From positions 1 to 12,245 of the forward strand of contig NXFV01000622.1 in the NCBI GenBank assembly GCA_002803225.1: 12,245 nt of DNA, given 5' to 3'. Positions 9,957-12,245 of this stretch are shown here, piece by piece. How positions within the stretch are numbered: the stretch's first letter is position 1; each line of letters opens with the position of its first letter. The position numbers were made by a program, and so were the translations under genes. Origin of the DNA: Gamarada debralockiae (taxonomy: Eukaryota > Ascomycota > Leotiomycetes > Helotiales > Hyphodiscaceae). The notes below the pieces were generated by a model that was not told where the DNA came from, searched no databases, and saw nothing but the letters and a program-made list of their open reading frames with translations.

Positions 9957-10050
9957 TATACTAAGTATAGTAACCTATACTATAGCACTTATACTATAGT
10001 AACTATACTATAGCAACTCCTACTATATATAGTAACTTATACTAAGTACC
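9957..10050. repeat. 14-bp tandem repeats (TATACTATAGYAMY)
   Basis: Three exact-length 14-bp units lie at 9976-9989, 9990-10003 and 10004-10017 (TATACTATAGCACT, TATACTATAGTAAC, TATACTATAGCAAC). Degenerate flanking units beginning TATACTAAGTA occur at 9957 and 10038. The array sits directly before the plus-strand gene, so it falls in its likely promoter or leader. Confidence 0.75.
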
Positions 10051-10765
10051 TAATATAATAGAGTTAAGGGTACTAGATAAGAGAAGAAGAGAGGGTAGTG
10101 ACGCTATAGAAATAGGAGATATAGTTATACTTAAAAGCTAAGAATACTAGACCTCTAGTAATATAATTATATACTTATAGAGTATTAAGAGTAATAAGGA
10201 TTAATACTTAGTGTAGACAGAAGTCTTAGAAGCTATAGAGAGCTATTATAATTATACTAGAGATATAATCGAGGAAGTTTTTAAGTATATCAAGGCTAAT
10301 AGAGTATTTTAAAGTATAGTTTTAGACAAGGAATTCAACTAAATATAAGAGAGCATCAGATATATTATATAGAACAATGAAGCTAGGAGAAACTAGCTTA
10401 CTAAGGCTAGTAGCACTATCGAGGGTCATTAGGATAGGAGGGTAGTAGAGTAGTTAAGGCGCGTTTAGTCCTTTATAAGCTTTATATAAGCTGTATATAT
10501 ACTTATTAGTATATATATAGCGGAGGAGAGAGCATACCAGGTGAACTAAGTAGTAATCGAGCGCCTATAAGCCCCCCGGAGAGACGTATTAATACAGATA
10601 GTTATCTAGACAATAGACTTTACTATTACAAGGAATATATAGGTACTAGAGCGAGTTACTCTAGCTAAGTTAAGACAGTTTAGTTTAAGGGTTAAGGAGA
10701 CTAGGTTTATTAAGAAGAGAGAAGCATAGGAACTCGAGGGTAAAGACAGTTGTAAATAGGAGCCT

Positions 10766-10800
10766 TACTCTTTATATTTCCTAGCTCTAGGCCAGGAAAT
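10766..10800. repeat. near-palindromic hairpin repeat, copy 3, inside a decayed gene
   Basis: The palindrome is 10776-10800. It aligns best to copies 1 and 2 as its reverse complement, with three differences from copy 1, all transitions (C/T or G/A). It also starts with TACTC in the forward direction. It lies within the plus-strand decayed frame and is translatable there. Confidence 0.75.
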
Positions 10801-10954
10801 AAAGTATAGATCAGGTCCCCCTAAGCCCCTATAGCTATAGTCAGCATTTACAGAGGACTTCTCTACTAGATTTAATAATAAGAAAATCGATAAAGAACTC
10901 TTAAGTAAGATTAGTAGGGAGTTATAAGAACTAGACGACGCTGTAATTAAGAGA

Positions 10955-11014
10955 AGTAAGTAAGGAAGCAAGTAAAGAAGCAAGCAAGAAAGTAAGTATA
11001 GAAGTAAGTAAGAT
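10955..11014 (+). repeat. 12-bp coding repeat, five copies (SKQx)
   Basis: Five consecutive 12-bp units of the form AGYAAGYAARRA encode SKQG, SKQR, SKQE, SKYR and SKQD in the frame of the surrounding gene. The third codon is CAA in one copy, TAA in three and TAT in one. This is an internal control showing that the stop codons in this gene arose by C-to-T change of Gln codons. The encoded stretch is strongly basic and probably disordered. Confidence 0.85.
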
Positions 11015-12245
11015 AGATTTAGTAAGCGAAGACATAGGAGCACTTACGGCTACTCTAGCGATATTACTAATAGATAGAAAAGGATAGTAGTAAAGGGTCG
11101 ATCGTTTGTAATAGGGGCTAATATAAAGTTACTAAAGACAATAATAGGATTCTATAGGGTATACTATATATACGCGAAAGCAATAGGTAAGTATATAGGC
11201 TTAAGAGTTAAGAAATTAAGTATATTATAGCTAGAGGAGAGACTTTAGTTTATTTATACTAATTAACTAGATATTAGTAAGCTAAAGATAGATATCGAAA
11301 CCTTTTTATAGTTCTAAGTAAAGAACTAACTCCCACGAGTATCAGATATACTTGGTCTATATAAATTTATATATAAAAAGCTATATACTACATTCGATTA
11401 TAACTAAAAAGCTCTCTTAGAGTAGATTAATAGTAGTACTACTGATATATAGGAAAGAGAAGGCTCTGTTAACCTTAACCTTTTTGGGTAGTAGTTCAAG
11501 ACAGAGATTAGAAATATCGTTCTCATGGAATATAATATATATTACTATTACCTCTAAGAGATCAATAGTAAGAAGAACTATAGATAGCTAAGGAATATAG
11601 TATACTTAATTGGGCAATAGCTTATATAATAGGACCCTTTATACTTCGTTACGTACGCTGCCCTCTGACCTAACAAGTAGTAGCGACTCGTTACCTACCC
11701 GTACTATACGAAGTATACAATAAAGGGGGAAAACACCTACTTCTATTATATCGACCTAAATGTACTTAAGCTGCTTATAAACAGCTGCGGGTATAATATA
11801 ATTTAGGGGTCTATTTCTTTAGACAACAAAGACGAAACAAATTATATAGTAATCTTGCCTAGAATATAGTACAAGCTAAAGGAGTAGTAGGCTAGAATTA
11901 TTAAGAGAGGCCAGGAAACAGATAGCTTTATATATCAAATCCTCGAGCAAATATTTACGAGAGAAGACGCGAAAGTACTAGGGGTAAATTAAAAGAGAGT
12001 CCTATATTAGCAAGGTTAGGCACGCGTCACCCTACTATATCTCCCCTATAGAGCGGACGGGCCATCGACAGGGACGAGGAGAACAATACTGCCTTAGTTT
12101 ATTGTACTCTAGGACAACTTAATAACACTAGAACTTATAGAAAGCAGGATATAAGAAATACTATCAGAGGCTTACCGAGATATATTCTAGAACTAAAGTA
12201 AGTCTTAGGGTTAGGTAGGTTTAAGGAAATTTTTAATTTTTAATT

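Larger units (their letters stand above)
9499..10057. other. divergent intergenic region with purine-rich strand
   Basis: The region lies between the minus-strand gene (start 9498) and the plus-strand gene (start about 10058), so it should hold both promoters. From about 9546 to 9870 the plus strand is mostly A and G, including a run of eight or more G near 9612-9619 and three GAAAAA units at 9660-9678. Degenerate AGTAAATTTA-like units recur from 9710 to 9840. No clear TATA or CAAT site can be separated from the background. Confidence 0.55.
1..12245. other. RIP-mutated AT-rich fungal block
   Basis: The whole window has the signature of repeat-induced point mutation. CpA and its complement TpG are rare, TpA is very common, and CpG persists, for example around 4100-4140 and 3160-3180. 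Decayed frames contain TAA/TAG where Gln or Trp is expected, and many Tyr codons where His or Cys may once have stood. A 12-bp coding repeat at 10955-11014 shows the change directly: the same codon position is CAA in one copy and TAA in three others. RIP is known from filamentous ascomycetes and targets repeated DNA, so most of this window was probably multicopy. I judged dinucleotide bias by eye and did not count it. Confidence 0.85.
10058..12245 (+). pseudogene. decayed large gene, possible DSBH dioxygenase-like domain, 3' end outside window
   Basis: One frame is readable for about 730 codons to the window edge without a frameshift, broken by TAA/TAG and one TGA at 11666. The start is uncertain: ATA codons at 10058 and 10106 could be mutated ATGs. 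Residues about 20-220 look helical (GDIVILKS, IESYYNYTRDIIEEVFKYI, VTLAKLRQFSLRVKETRF). At 10766-10800 the frame crosses the hairpin repeat (SLYFLALGQEIKYR). A basic SKQx repeat (10955-11014) and FSKRRHRS follow. The C-terminal part is best kept: LPRVSDILGLYKFIYKKLY, LYFVTYAAL, RLVTYPYYTKYT, then GENTYFYYIDLN at 11729-11761 and IQGSISLDNKDETN. The YID at 11747-11755 may be a damaged HxD iron-binding pair, since CAY becomes TAY under RIP. This suggests a double-stranded beta-helix dioxygenase fold, from pattern memory only. Function unproven. Confidence 0.7.

Noticed and set aside
10765..11043. A 92-residue minus-strand open frame rich in Leu, Ser and Tyr
   Set aside because: It is the complement of the SKQx repeat of the plus-strand decayed gene, which stays readable far beyond it in both directions.
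1..12245. tRNA, rRNA or CRISPR features
   Set aside because: No cloverleaf with conserved loop sequence, no rRNA-like segment and no regularly spaced repeats were found.

Overview
The window looks like a stretch of AT-rich, repeat-induced point mutation (RIP) damaged DNA from a filamentous ascomycete (Pezizomycotina). CpA and TpG are scarce, TpA is in great excess, and CpG is not obviously lost. Four long reading frames are still followable over hundreds of codons. They are broken almost only by TAA/TAG (plus rare TGA), the stops that C-to-T and G-to-A change makes from Gln, Trp and Arg codons. Three of these frames show no frameshift. No intact protein-coding gene was found, so I call all the genes pseudogenes. 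The short open frames left in the window are fragments or antisense shadows of these decayed genes.

Layout: 1-759 (minus) is a decayed Ty3/gypsy reverse transcriptase that runs off the left edge. 760-1653 is non-coding and AT-rich, with two short tandem duplications. 1654-about 5550 (plus) is one decayed frame of about 1,300 codons for a large protein I do not recognise, with a Gln/Arg/Glu-rich coiled-coil tail. 5552-5730 holds two copies of a near-palindromic hairpin repeat between convergent genes. About 7690-5640 (minus) is a more doubtful decayed coding region that changes frame. 9498-8020 (minus) is a decayed gene of 492 codons for a nuclear-looking protein with basic patches, an internal 52-residue duplication carrying SUMO-interaction-like motifs, and an acidic Ser/Asp tail. 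9499-10057 is a divergent intergenic region with a purine-rich strand, an inverted-repeat pair and 14-bp tandem repeats. About 10058-12245 (plus) is a second large decayed frame that runs off the right edge; it has a basic SKQx repeat and a region that may be a double-stranded beta-helix (Fe(II)/2-oxoglutarate dioxygenase-like) domain.

The non-retroelement genes form a convergent pair and a divergent pair, and a 25-bp palindromic repeat occurs near or inside them. One reading, which is inference only, is that about 1.65-12.2 kb is an inactivated multi-gene accessory or mobile element next to a retrotransposon fragment. I cannot name the element, and without homology searches I assign no firm function beyond the reverse transcriptase.
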